DNA of 64,000 bases from Closterium sp. NIES-65 (lineage: Eukaryota; Streptophyta; Zygnematophyceae; Desmidiales; Closteriaceae). The notes beneath the pieces were generated by a model. It was given only the letters and a program-made list of their open reading frames with translations, did no database searches and was not told the DNA's origin. The stretch is from contig CANXME010002010.1 in assembly GCA_948144175.1 (NCBI GenBank), forward strand, positions 3,112,501 to 3,176,500, in the 5' to 3' direction. Shown in pieces: positions 23,098 to 33,960 of this stretch. The translations under genes were made by a program, and so were the position numbers. Each line of letters begins with the position of its first letter. Positions within the stretch are counted from its first letter, which is position 1.

Positions 23098-24127
23098 ACA
23101 AGTTCAAGAAGCAATAGTTTAAAGTTAACAATTATGAGCAAAGCTAGTGGTAGTCACAACGGGCAAGTGAGGAGGAGGAGAGAGAGTGAGAGGAAAGGAG
23201 ATAGGAGGCGACGGATGAAGCTGCAGACACACGGGAAATAGGAGGCACACTGGCACAGCGGCTACCGGAACAACGCTCCGGAATACTGGAGTAACTGGCC
23301 CCGCGGCTAAAGTAGCGGCAGACGAGCAACGGACCCACGGGCGGCTGGCACAGCTGGCTACGACTGGGCTACCGGACGAAGTCCCCGGAATACAGGTGCT
23401 GCTGGCGACACGACGGCAACCTCCATTCAGCTTCCCCAAACGATCCCACTCCCCCTGACACACACCCGCTGCTACACCCCTAGCTCCACTCTCACCCCAC
23501 CCCCTAGCACCACTCCGTCGAATCCCACACACCCACCCCCCTCACCGGCAGCTGCAGCAGTGGGAGACAGAGGAGGAGGAGGAGCAGGGGAGACTACACA
23601 CCCGCCACCCCCCAGGTCGCCCCTCAGGTCGCCTCGACAGGCGACGGGAAAAGGGGGGGGGGCGGTGCCGTAGGTAGGGCGACGGAGCCGGGCCGTAGGT
23701 AGGGCGACGGGACGACGGGGCCGCAGGTAGGGCGGCGGGGCCAGGGCCGCAGGTAGGGTCGCCCGAGCCGCGCGCAGGCGGCCCGAGCCGCGCGCGGGCC
23801 TGGCGCCGCCCGTACGGGTCGCGCGTCGGCCTGGCGCGGCCCGTACGGGCCGCGGACGGGTCTGGCGCGGCCCGTACGTGCTGCGTGCAGGCTGTACGGG
23901 CCGCGCGCAGGCCACGACGGGCAACGGGGGGCGACGCGGAGGTCCTCGTCGCCCGTCGCAGCGCCTCCCGGGAGCGGCGCACGGCGGGCAGAAATTCGCC
24001 GCGCGCCTCGGGGCGCACGGCGGGATGAAAAACTGCCGCACGCCACGGGGCGTGCGGCACAGAGAGTAGTGATAGCAGTAGCAGTAGGAGTTGCAGCGGA
24101 AGCAACGAGGTGGTAAGTCCACCCACA
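23098..24127 (-). other. Non-coding body of E6
   Basis: About 1 kb. 23098-23560 is mixed sequence with no match to other elements that I can see; 23600-23960 is GC-rich with short tandem units such as GTAGGTAGGGCGACG; 23960-24127 is GC-rich leader. The longest minus-strand frame (216 codons) is Arg/Pro/Ala low complexity without any domain, so I treat it as non-coding. Confidence 0.75.
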
Positions 24128-24163
24128 GGATCGATCCAAGGGGATCGACCTACTCTGATAGCA
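24128..24163 (-). promoter_or_regulatory. E6 primer-binding site and strong hairpin
   Basis: On the minus strand TGCTATCAGAGTAGG is followed by a 9-bp hairpin (arms GGTCGATCC and GGATCGATCC, one G-U pair). Sequence differs completely from the E5/E7 stem but the position is the same. The GGGCCC box is absent. Confidence 0.78.
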
Positions 24164-24292
24164 TGTGATAATTTAGAAGAAAGAAGAGGACTGCACTAGC
24201 AAGAATGGGGATACAAATAGGAAACCCTAGAAGGGTTGTACTCGCTATAGAGCACCCCACTACAGGCTAGAGCATAAGATAACATTCTGATA
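24164..24292 (-). repeat. E6 5' LTR (129 bp)
   Basis: Complete copy; its outer end reads TGATA instead of TGACA on the plus strand. Flanked by AAAGC (24293-24297). Confidence 0.93.
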
Positions 24293-24297
24293 AAAGC

Positions 24298-26468
24298 AGC
24301 AAAGTCAACAAGCTCAGCAACTAAGGCAGATGTAGCAGCAGACTGACAGGAAGGGTCACTCACATCTGTGGCAAGGAGACGAGTAACAGTCGGACTGGCA
24401 GCATGGACAAGGTCTGACTCAGGGTCAGGAACGTGAGGAAGAGAAGACGAAGAAGGAGACGGCATGATAATACGTTGTGGAACAGAGGAAGGATGAAGTG
24501 CCATACGGTGAGTCCATGGCGCAGCTGGAGCACGAGGACGGACAACACGACGAACGCAAACAGGAGTGGAAGAACGAGTCTCATGCTCACTACGCTCAGG
24601 AGTGGAAGCACGAGTCGCAGGCTCACGACGCGCAGTCAAGGACGCAGTCACCTCAGTGTGAGGACCAGGAGCAGGGAGCAGGGAGCCAGGCAGTAGCAAC
24701 AGGCGGGAGACTGAGAAGGCGACGAAGCGCAGATGGCTGCGGCTAAGTAGTCGCACCCCCAGAACCTCCAGCTGGAGTAGCAACAGCACCCCCAGAAACA
24801 GTGCCTCTAGCTCCACCACCGGGACTGCCCCAATGAACAGCCCACTCGCGAAGCTGCAGCGGCAAGAGCGACTCCTGCCGACGAGCACCACTAACTCCAG
24901 TACCTCTAGCAGTACCTCTAGTAGCACCTCTAGCACCTCCAGCAGTACCTCCAGGAGTACCTCCAGTGTCAGCACCACCTCCAGTACCAGTAGCTCCAGC
25001 ACGGCCAACTCCAGGACCACCAGTTATAGCACCTCCAAGGCCAGCACCTCCAGTACCTCCAGCAGCACTTGCGCCTCCAGTACCCCTAGCAGCACATGTG
25101 TCTCCAGTACCAGGAACACCAGCACTAGCACCTCCAATGCTAGCCCCTCCAGAACCTGTAGCTCCAGTACGTCCAGCGCCACCACTAGGACTGTCGGCAG
25201 CAGCACCCACAGCAGCAGTACCTCCAACACCTCCAGCAGCACCAGGAGTCCCTGCACCTCTAGCTCTAGTAGTACGAGCACGGCTAGCTCCACCACCAGG
25301 GCTGCCCCACTGGACAGCCCACTTGCGAAGCCGCTCCGTCGAGAGAGTCTCCTGCTACGTGCACCAGTACCACCAGTAGAAGAACCTCCAGCTCCAGCAG
25401 TGCCAGCACCTCCAACTCCAGTAGTCCCAGCACCTCCCACTCGAAGACGGCTAGCTCCGCCACCAGGACTGCCCCACTGGACAGCCCACTCGTAAAGCCG
25501 CTCTGGCGTCAGAGCCTCCTGCCGACTCGTACCAGGACCACTAGCACCAGTACCTCCAGTACCTCCCGTACCCAAAGGACACTCAGCACCCCCAGAACCA
25601 GCACCCCCAGAACCAGCACCCCCAGTGGTACCACCTTCTGCAGCACTAGAGTCCACAAGGACAGGCTGCAGCAGTGGTCAAGACGGTCAAGGCGGAAACC
25701 CAGGAGGGACCGCCAAGCGCACAGAGCGGCGAGGGGTCATGGTGGTAGCAGGAGTCGGGTCACCCCCCTCAGCTGGGCCTGAGGTGTCAGACGAGATCTC
25801 AACTGGCTCAACCAAGGGGGACGGGTCAACCTGAGACACACTTGAGGGAGCAGGACCATGCGGGGGGAGTGGGGCTACCAGGGAGGGTCGGTGACTAGTG
25901 CGAGAGGCGGGAGGGGCATGGGGGAACCGCGGTGGGGGTGGAGGCAGTAGAAACAAAAAGACTCGTCAAATGTGACATCCAGAGAGGAGAGAACACGACA
26001 AAAACCCGGGTGGTAAAACTGTCAGCCTGGGGCGTCGATAGGGAAGCCAAGGAAGACGCAGCGAAGAGTGTGAGGAGAGAGCTTCCCCGCGAGGGGGGTC
26101 GCGAACAAGCGAAAGGGCACCCCAGGCCCGAAACGGTGACGCATCACCAACCTCAACAGACCACCGCAGAGTGGGAGAGGTCTCCGGGTGGGAGACTCGG
26201 GGCAAGAGGTTGAGTTGCTCAGCAGCGTATCGGACCGCAAACGGCTAAAAAAATGGGGAACAACTGCATGGACGATGGAGGTGTGAGCAACCTCTATCAC
26301 GAAGCCAATGCGGTGCTCTGCAATCCCATTCTGCTGTGGAGAGGCTGGAAGGGTGAACATCTGGCCGCTGCCCTCAGCACCACAGAATTCCTCGAGGAGA
26401 CCGGAGGAAAACTCACCATCTCGGTCAGAGTGCAGTCGCAAGACCATGAGGTCCTGCTGAAACCAAGC
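24298..26468 (-). pseudogene. E4 pol, integrase C-terminus, three-box linker and RT N-terminus
   Basis: From 26468 (where G8 cuts it): HSDRDGEF and QQNGIAEHRIGFV of the integrase core (26022-26447), the C-terminal half of integrase to about 25700, a long Gly/Thr/Ala-rich linker holding three copies of a PERLYEWAVQWGSPGG-type box (about 25490, 25320 and 24840), a Ser/Arg/Pro region, and the ALVAELVDFAA segment at the start of the RT part, which E6 interrupts. Frames change repeatedly (about 25960, 25690, 25020 and 24740). It corresponds to the middle of the polyprotein. Confidence 0.85.
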
Positions 26469-26847
26469 TGTGAGAGTACGACGGCTTATGCCAGCTATGC
26501 TTGCTTGCCTCTACTTTATCATGCTATTTCTAGCATAGGATAATCATATGCATGCATGAATTGCTTGATTTCCTAGGCTAGGTGCTTTCCTATATTTTAT
26601 TATAGTTATAGCACCGAGCTAGGTTGCGTGCACCGAATTCTGGCCTTTTCGGTTGCCACCGAATTGCCTCCTACCGAATTCGGTAAGGATCTGTTCGGGA
26701 CGCTTCGCGACCCGCGGAACCTTCGCGTAACACCTGGTTACGGGGCCTTGTGTCGAGCCTATATATAGCCTCGTGTTGTACCCAGGTGGACATTCAATTC
26801 AATTCAATTTGAATCATCTTTTCTGAGCTCGATCCCAGATCCTCACA
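26469..26847 (+). repeat. G8 5' LTR (379 bp)
   Basis: TGTGAGAGTA...ATCCTCACA. Holds a CAATTCAATTCAATT stretch and a TATA box. Confidence 0.95.
26759..26768 (+). promoter_or_regulatory. TATA box in the G8 LTR
   Basis: CTATATATAG, 80 bp before the LTR end; the same motif is in the 3' LTR near 32124. It is the clearest core-promoter element in the window. Transcription start not determinable. Confidence 0.6.
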
Positions 26848-26868
26848 CTTAGTAATCAGAGCGGGTTT
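26848..26868 (+). promoter_or_regulatory. G8 primer-binding site (atypical)
   Basis: CTTAGTAATCAGAGCGGG directly follows the LTR. It keeps the ATCAGAGC core of initiator-Met primer sites but lacks the leading TGG, so priming may differ or the site is mutated. Confidence 0.5.
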
Positions 26869-27277
26869 ACACGCGAGGTCTTCAACAGCTTAGTTCCGGC
26901 CTTTAAAAACCGCGGGAGCGACGACGAAAGCGCCGATACGGGTATGTAAAACCAGTTCTGCGCAATTTTTCTAAGTCCCCCTCGATTCGGTTTTCGAGCA
27001 CCCCTCAGATTTACTGGTGGAAAGGTTGGAGTTTCGACCGTTCGATCGAGTTTCATCTCAACAGCCCAGAGAATTTCGCCCAAAAAAGTTGGAATTTGGA
27101 GCGTCGAATCGATTTTCTCCTCAACGGCCAAGATTGGACGCGAATTTCGCCTAAGGGAGATTTACGCAACCTACAGAATTCGTGCTCGTCAATTCTACAG
27201 TCAATTTGACTCGCAGTAAGTCGACCAGCACCTAGAATTCGATTATTTTCGTCGCGCATCTTCCTGTAAATCGCCAA

Positions 27278-30200
27278 ATGGAGGAAAAAGGAGATATTTC
27301 AGTACAGAAAATCGCGGAGTTACGTGCTGAGCATAAGCAAATACGTGCCGCGCTCCCACGACTCGAAAAACTCCTTGCGAACCAGTCGGCAACCGCCACA
27401 GCAGCAACGACAACAGTAGCAGCAGCAGCAGCGGCAACACCGACAATTCTACATGCGACAACGGCAGCAGCTTCAGTTAACCTCGAAGCAGTGAAGCTGA
27501 GGCTACCGGAGGCGTTCGATCCTGTAGTAAAAAGGAACGACGTTCGTCGATTTGTAGCTGAGCTCGAAATTTACTTCGAAGCCGTTAGATGCACGACCCC
27601 GACAAAAGACGCAATGCGCATACGGCTCGCAGCAACACTGTTACGAGGCCCAGCTCTAGAGTGGATCAACAACAGAATAGTCCAAGGCGAGGGGACGTGG
27701 GCGCAGTTTCCGGCAGCACTGATCAAACAGTTCGACACGTTGAACAGTAGCTACTACGGAACACGACGCAACAAGCCAACTAGTGGCATGGGGCAATTGG
27801 CACCACCCACGACTGCCGACCCGATGGAGAACGACGAGGGCGATGTGGAGCAGCGGCTAGCAAATAATGAGACGTGCAAATTTTGCGGCGCTACAGGACA
27901 TCGTATCTTGGCGTGTTGGAAAATGAAGAGAAGGTGTGCGGAGCTGAAGGACAAGAACAGTGCGGCACCCCCGAAGTAGAAAACGGACAACGTGGCAACT
28001 TCGGAGAGGGCGAAAAAAGGAGAATATGGTGGCGCAAATTTAAAACGTCACGACCAGCCGGCACCAGGGGAAATCGCCGAGACTAATGGAGGATCTCCGA
28101 AACAAGACCCTGCACAGACCGGGAAACTCCAGCCGTATACCCCGACAAGTAAGAATATTACTTCTCGTGGGTTTCAAGCCTATATTAAGGGAGAGTCAGA
28201 AATTAAACCGGTACCGGGTATTATGGGGACCCTACTCCAGAGCCCTAATACGGGTCGAGCGTTCCGAGGAGTTAATATTCTCTCCCAGCAGCACTGTTTA
28301 AAGGCTCCCTGTTCCCCACAGATGAAGCCTACACAGGTGCAAAGGCTTAGTGGAAGGTTCCAGGCCCAAGAGAAGCCGAATCGGCCTCGGATAAATCCTT
28401 CTAACCTTTCTCAGTTGAAAACTGATAGTGAAGTTGCATCTTTGAGCGCAGGACCTAGGGATAACATATTCGACGTACCCTACGATCCTATAAGCGATAC
28501 CATCTACGGATACTCGGAGCAGCAGCAACCACTAGTACTCGAGGTGATCTGCAACGGGCGTCGCCTCCAGACCCTGGTGGACAGTGGTGCGTCCCACTCG
28601 GTGTGCGACCGCGGAACGTTGGAGAAAATTGGAGAATCCTAAGAAGAAACCCAGTTTACAGCAACGATGGTGGACGGTACGAAGCTTCCTATCCACGGAA
28701 AGTCAACCCTGCAGCTGCAGATAGGGGCGTTGAGGTGGAAGCCGACGTTGCCGATCACGAACATCAAGGGATTAGATTTCATCTTGGGGCAAGATTTTCA
28801 GAAGCGGTTCAACCCCAAGAACGACTGGGTTGACCGGAAAACGTGCATCTACAACAACGGGAAACGAGTGGAGCTGCGAAGCTTGACGGATACAGGGAGC
28901 GTTCCTGAAACGACACTGGCACGGTTCGAACGGACAGTGAACGAGAGTAACACGGGTTACTTAGCACTGGTTATAGCAGCAGCAGAGGAGGAGGTCTTGG
29001 AGCGGTACAATGATATAATGCCCGACGACCTACCCACAGGCGTATCTCCAGCACGCACCCACGAGCACGAGATCGTGGAGGAACCAGGTGCGAAACCCGT
29101 CTCACGTGCACCATACCGACTGAGTCCGACTGAATTGACTGACATGACAAAACAGATAGACTATCTACTGGAAAGACAACTGATCCGCCCATCCACCTCT
29201 CCCTACGGCGCACCAGTTCTCTTCACTCCAAAACCAGACGGCAGTCTACGGATGTGCATCGACTACCGCGCACTGAACAAACAGACAGTAAAAAACAAAT
29301 ATCCCATACCGCGCATAGACGAACTACTCGATCAACTGCGTGGAGCAACAGTATTTTCGAAGCTGGACCTACGATCGGGCTACGGGCAGATCAAGATGGC
29401 AGACAACTCCGTCCACAAGACAGCGTTCCGTACCAGATACGGCTCCTACGAATACTTGGTGATGCTGTTCGGACTCTGCAACGCACCAGCAACGTTTCAG
29501 GCGGAGATGAATCACATCTTACGACCCCTGCTAGACGAGTGCGTGGTGGTGTACCTTGACGACATTTTCATCTACTCCAAGAACATGAAGGAGCACGTGG
29601 AGCATCTGCGGAAGGTGTTCGAGATCCTGCGGAAAAACAAGTTCTACGTGAAGCTGTCAAAGAGCGACTTCGCCCTGAAGAAGGTGCAGTTTCTCGGGCA
29701 CATGGTGAGTGCCGAGGGCGTACACGTGGACCCACGGAAGATCGAAGCCGTCAAGAAGTGGAAAGTACCAGAGAACGTGAAGGAGTTACAGTAGTTCCTA
29801 GGCTTCGCCAACTACTACAACAGGTTCGTGCCGCAGTACGCTAAGATAGCAGCGCCACTGACCGACCTACTGAAAAAGGATACGCCCTACAAATGGGATA
29901 CCCCTCATCAGCAAGCCATGGAGCAGCTACAGACAGCACTGACTACAGCGCCAGTACTCATCTTGCCGGATCCAGACAAAGACTACGTGGTGGAAGCAGA
30001 CGCTAGTAACCAAGCAGTCGGAGCAGTACTGATGCAGGATCACGGACGCGGTTTGCAGCCCATCGCCTACCTCAGTAAGAAGCTACACGGAATAGAACTA
30101 AACTACCCCATTCACGACAAGGAAGCCTTAGCGATAGTCATAGCCTTCAAGGCGTGGAGGTGTTACCTAGAGGGAGCCAAGACTACAGTCTATACTGACC

Positions 30201-31822
30201 ACTGCAGTCTCAAATACCTGAAGTCACAGCCGACACTCTCACGACGACAGGTGCGGTGGGTGGACTTCCTGGAAACTTACTTCCACTACGACATCGTCTA
30301 CAAGCCCGGGCTACACAACTAGGCAGACGCGTTGAGCCGCCCCGAACATGTAGCAGGCATCCAGCTCGACGGGATGAACCCTCTGCTCAAGGGTCTATTC
30401 CAACATGGGTACTCCGTGGACGCAGAGATTGCTACAGCACAGACCAAGAAGCTATTACAGTGGGAGAAAGACTTAGCTGTAAGGAAGGGTTCAGGAAAGA
30501 TTTGGGTACCGAATTACGCCCCGCTACGGCAGATCCTATTGGAGGAGTTTCACGACGTACCTTACGCGGGACATTTCGGGAGCAACAAGACGTTAGCAGG
30601 GATAGCGAAGTATTACTACTTGTTGAGGATGGCAGCAGACGTGCAGCAGTTTGTCACCTCTTGCGACACGTGCCAGCGGATGAAGAGCAGCAAGCAGAAA
30701 AAAGCGGGGTTACTTCAGCCTCTACCCGTACCAGAGCAGCCATGGCAGGTCGTTAGCCTCGACTTCATCACAGGGCTTCCTTCGACCTCACGGGGACATG
30801 ATTCCATCCTCGCGGTGATCGATAAGTTCTCCAAAATGGGTCACTTCATACCGACCAACGCCACAGCTACACCTGAAGCAACTGCTCGACTCTTCTTCGA
30901 CCGCATCATCACCATCCACGGCATCCCCGCTACACTCATCTCAGACAGAGACCCCAAATTCACGAGTAAGTTCTAGAAGGAGCTCATGAGACTGTTGGGG
31001 ACAAAGCTTGCAATGTCTTCAGCATACCACCCCCAGACTGACGGACAGACAGAGCGACTCAATCAAGTGGTTGAACAGTTACTGCGCACAGCTTGCAAGG
31101 ACGACGTCAGCCAGTGGGACACAAAGTTACCAACCCTAGAGTTCGCTTACAACAACGCATCACATGCGGCCACAGGGAAAACTCCTTTCTTCCTGTGTTA
31201 CGGACGGGAACCACTCACACCACAGCAGCCAACTACACCGGCACACGTCCAAGCCGCACATGACTTCGTCACCACCATGCAGCAGCTATGGGAGAAGACT
31301 CAGCGACGTCTCACCACGATGCAGAACTCCTAGAAGCAGTATGCCGATCGTCAACGACGTGATCACTCAGTAGCAGTCATAGATCAGGTGCTTCTTGACA
31401 CGCGCAGCTTGAACCTGTCCCACCTCCCATCCAAACTCCGGCCTCGCTTCTGTGGTCCTTTTCTCGTTGAGGCACAGGTGACACCAGTTACATTCCGCTT
31501 GCGCTTACCAGATACATGGAAGCTTCACAACGCTTTCCATGTCCAGCTACTGAAGCCCTACAAGGACCCCAACCAACAGTTCCAGGGACGGCAACTACCG
31601 CCACCACCACCTGTTCTCATACAGGATGAACCCGAGTACGAGATCGAGCGCGTTCTCTCTCATCGGCGCCGCGGTGGCAAGACTCTCGAATTCCTGATAC
31701 GCTTGAAGGGATACGACCCCACTGAGGACAGTTGGGTTGCAGAAGCTGATATGGGCAACGCACGCCGTGCTCTCAAGGACTATCTTGTCAAGCAGGGTGT
31801 ATCTCACGCCACCCAGCTTTGA
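27278..31822 (+). pseudogene. G8 gag-pol with chromodomain, one frame with six in-frame stops
   Basis: A single frame from ATG 27278 to TGA 31820-31822. Gag with a canonical CX2CX4HX4C knuckle (about 27878-27917); protease LVDSGASHSVC (28576-28608); RT with YLDDIFIYS (about 29552-29578); RNase H (ADASNQAVGA, about 29995); integrase zinc finger and core (SLDFITGLP 30757, SDRDPKF 30941, TDGQTERLN 31038); chromodomain (about 31637-31800). Stops: TAG at 27977, TAA at 28640, and TAG at 29792, 30320, 30974 and 31331, the fifth where relatives have Trp. No frameshift in 4.5 kb. Gag seems short, with a probable internal deletion around 27760. The HN-stop-ADALSR and NS-stop-KQYAD contexts show the stops lie inside otherwise conserved protein. 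Confidence 0.93.
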
Positions 31823-31832
31823 GGGGGGGACG
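31820..31832 (+). promoter_or_regulatory. G8 polypurine tract
   Basis: GAGGGGGGGACG immediately before the 3' LTR, overlapping the polyprotein stop codon. Confidence 0.8.
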
Positions 31833-32211
31833 TGTGAGAGTACGACGGCTTATGCCAGCTATGCTTGCTTGCCTCTACTTTATCATGCTATTTATAGCAT
31901 AGGATAATCATATGCATGCATGAATTGCTTGATTTCCTAGGCTAGGTGCTTTCCTATATTTTATTATAGTTATAGCACCGAGCTAGGTTGCGTGCACCGA
32001 ATTCTGGCCTTTTCGGTTGCCACCGAATTGCCTCCTACCGAATTCGGTAAGGATATGTTCGGGACGCTTCGCGACCCACGGAACCTTCGCGTAACACCTG
32101 GTTACGGGGCCTTGTGTCGAGCCTATATATAGCCTCGTGTTGTACCCAGGTGGACATTCAACTCAATTCAATTTGAATCATCTTTTCTGAGCTCGATCCC
32201 AGATCCTCACA
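31833..32211 (+). repeat. G8 3' LTR (379 bp)
   Basis: Four substitutions relative to the 5' LTR. Followed by CAAGC. Confidence 0.95.
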
Positions 32212-32216
32212 CAAGC

Positions 32217-33310
32217 CCTGAGCTGGCGACGGACAGCAGGGATCCAACGGATCAGAACACTGCGGACCTCCGCCTTGCTCTGCAAGGGAAAGACCGTGGT
32301 GTAACGTATGTAGTCGTCTACAACCAGCGAGAAGTAGCGCTCTCCGCCCTGTCCAGGGACTCGGGCTGGACCCCACACGTCCATGTGGAGGGACTGCAGA
32401 GGATCTTTGGTTGGAGGAAGTGAGGAGGAGTGAGGAGCGACGCGCTGCGGCCCCTCGACGCAGGGAAGACTCGACGGCGCAAGCGACCTCGGGAGTGGGG
32501 GCAGGGACCTGGAAAGCTTAGAGACAAGGAGATGGGAGTGCATACCTCGAAGGCGTGGCAAGGAGAGGTGGCCAGGACGGTGGTGCCAGAGGAGAGTCTT
32601 GTGCATGAGGAGACGACACGAGCAAGACGCAGCAACCTCAACCGACGCAGCTACCTGGCCTGACTCAGCTACTAGTGCAAACTCAGTGGTCATTGTGTAC
32701 AGGCCAGACCTAGGCCTCCGAGTGAACGTGGCGAGGTGCTCACCAGTGCGCGAGTCCGTATAGATCGCCATTAGCTCGCCTTCACGCTGGGTGACAGTGA
32801 CCCACTAGTCTTGGATGACAGAGGTAGCCACCAAGTTCTTAGCAAACAAGGGGAGGTGGAGACCTGTGAGGCGGAAGGGGCCACCGGACAAGAAAGAACA
32901 GTGGCGCCACACGTGACTATAGGGCCCCCGGAGGGGTCGGCTAGTGTGACAGGGACAGGGATTGTGAGCGGTGTGACTATGGTGCTGTCGCGAAAGAAGC
33001 AACGAGACGCGCCTGAGTCGAGAGTAAAACTGTACAGGGCCTCCTCAGGCTCTGCCTCTGCGCTAGCTGAGTCACACGCACGGAGACTAGTAGCCTCTAC
33101 GTCGCCAGGTGCCTCTACACTCCTAGTACGAGTACCCGAACCTCCGCCACCGGGGCTGCCCCACTGGACAGCCCACTCACGAAGCTGCTGCGGGGAGAGA
33201 CTCTCCAGCGGACGCTACTGCTGCCGCTGTCCACCCCTAGAACCTCCGCGTCTACTAGCGACACTACCATTAGGACTAGACTCCCAAGTATCAGGGACGC
33301 TGCTGCTACT
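32217..33310 (-). pseudogene. E4 gag remnant, protease and integrase N-terminal half
   Basis: Minus strand: a PQQLREWAVQWGSPGGG box (about 33145-33200), protease LDSGASRCFF (about 33010-33045), GAG-pre-integrase with LWHHRPGHLS and CVEG (about 32600-32450), and integrase MDVWGPARV...DDYIRYTTVF (about 32380-32290), cut by G8 at 32217. Neither the capsid-like gag N-terminus nor the zinc knuckle is present between leader and protease, so gag was deleted. Stops and frame changes occur upstream of 32771. Confidence 0.82.
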
Positions 33311-33319
33311 AGCTCTTAC

Positions 33320-33623
33320 TAGGGCGCGCTAGCGCGCTGGGCTGCGGGGTGCGCTGGCGCGCTGGGCAGCAGGGCGCGCTGGGCAGCGGGGCGCGCTAGC
33401 GTGCTGGGCAGCGGGGCGCGCTGGTGCGTTGGGTAGCGGGGCGCGCTAGGGTGCTGGGCAGCGGGGCGCGCTGGCGCGTTGGGCAGCGGGGCGCGCTGGT
33501 GCGCTGGGCAGCGGGGCACGCTGGCGCGTCGGGCAGCGGGGCGCTCTAGTGCGTTGGGCAGTGGGGCGCGCAAGCACGCTGGCGCGCAGGGCAGCGTGGC
33601 GCACTGGCGCGTTGGGCAGTGGG
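33320..33623 (-). repeat. E4 leader minisatellite, gag-proximal part
   Basis: About twelve copies of a 25-bp GC-rich unit (CTGGCGCGTTGGGCAGCGG-type). The leader continues on the far side of E9 at 48461. Left target copy of E9 (GTGGG) ends at 33623. Confidence 0.85.
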
Positions 33624-33744
33624 TGAGGAAATTAGAACGAGAATGAATGACTATGGAATGAAAGTGATACAAATATGCAACCCTAGAAATGTGTACCCCA
33701 TATGGGCTACCCCACTAAAGCCTAGACAACATTATAATTTGACA
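33624..33744 (-). repeat. E9 3' LTR (121 bp)
   Basis: TGTCAAATTA...AATTTCCTCA on the minus strand, bounded by GTGGG. Confidence 0.95.
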
Positions 33745-33746
33745 CA

Positions 33747-33847
33747 CCCCCATAGGCAAAGTGGGGGAGAACAAGGGGTCACAAGACCAGTCAAGCAAAG
33801 CAAAGCAAAGCTCAGGGTGGATCACAAAGTCACCACACATTCCGAGC
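33747..33847 (-). promoter_or_regulatory. E9 3' UTR stem-loop and polypurine-tract hairpin
   Basis: Stem-loop 33810-33847 (GCTCGG/CTGAGC) and polypurine hairpin CCCCCA...TGGGGG at 33747-33767. Confidence 0.78.
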
Positions 33848-33960
33848 ACAAGTTCAAGGCCAGAAGGCCAGTTCACATGCAAGAGCACACACATATATAT
33901 ATATATAAGAGGCTAAGGAAACAAGAGCAGGTGTATATATATGTGACAGTACAAGCAAGG

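Larger units (their letters stand above)
16372..24292 (-). mobile_element. E6: 1.4-kb non-autonomous LTR element carrying E7 in its 3' LTR
   Basis: LTRs of 129 bp: the 3' LTR is split into 16372-16468 and 22975-23006 by E7, and the 5' LTR is at 24164-24292. They differ only at one terminal base (TGACA versus TGATA). Target duplication AAAGC at 16367-16371 and 24293-24297, inside E4 RT coding. Without E7 the element is about 1415 bp. The internal 1.16 kb has no gag, protease, integrase or RT; it holds a primer site, a strong hairpin, GC-rich leader, the 38-nt 3' stem-loop and the polypurine hairpin. This is the structure of a TRIM/LARD-like parasite mobilised in trans. Confidence 0.93.
26469..32211 (+). 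mobile_element. G8: complete Ty3/gypsy chromovirus-type element inserted in E4 integrase
   Basis: 5743 bp with two 379-bp LTRs (four differences), target duplication CAAGC at 26464-26468 and 32212-32216, gag, protease, RT, RNase H, integrase and a C-terminal chromodomain. The integrase lies after RNase H, which defines the gypsy order. The chromodomain suggests targeting to marked chromatin, a family property rather than something shown here. It is plus strand, opposite to its host E4. Confidence 0.95.

Noticed and set aside
23472-24126. Arg/Pro-rich minus-strand frames inside E6 as a real gene
   Set aside because: Several overlapping frames are open at once and the composition is that of a GC-rich leader; no motif is recognisable.
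27278-31822. Reassigned genetic code with TAG/TAA read as Gln (suggested by G8)
   Set aside because: One G8 TAG is at a conserved Trp; in E5 and E7 TAA replaces Tyr or Ser and TGA replaces Trp or Gly; these fit ordinary nonsense mutation.
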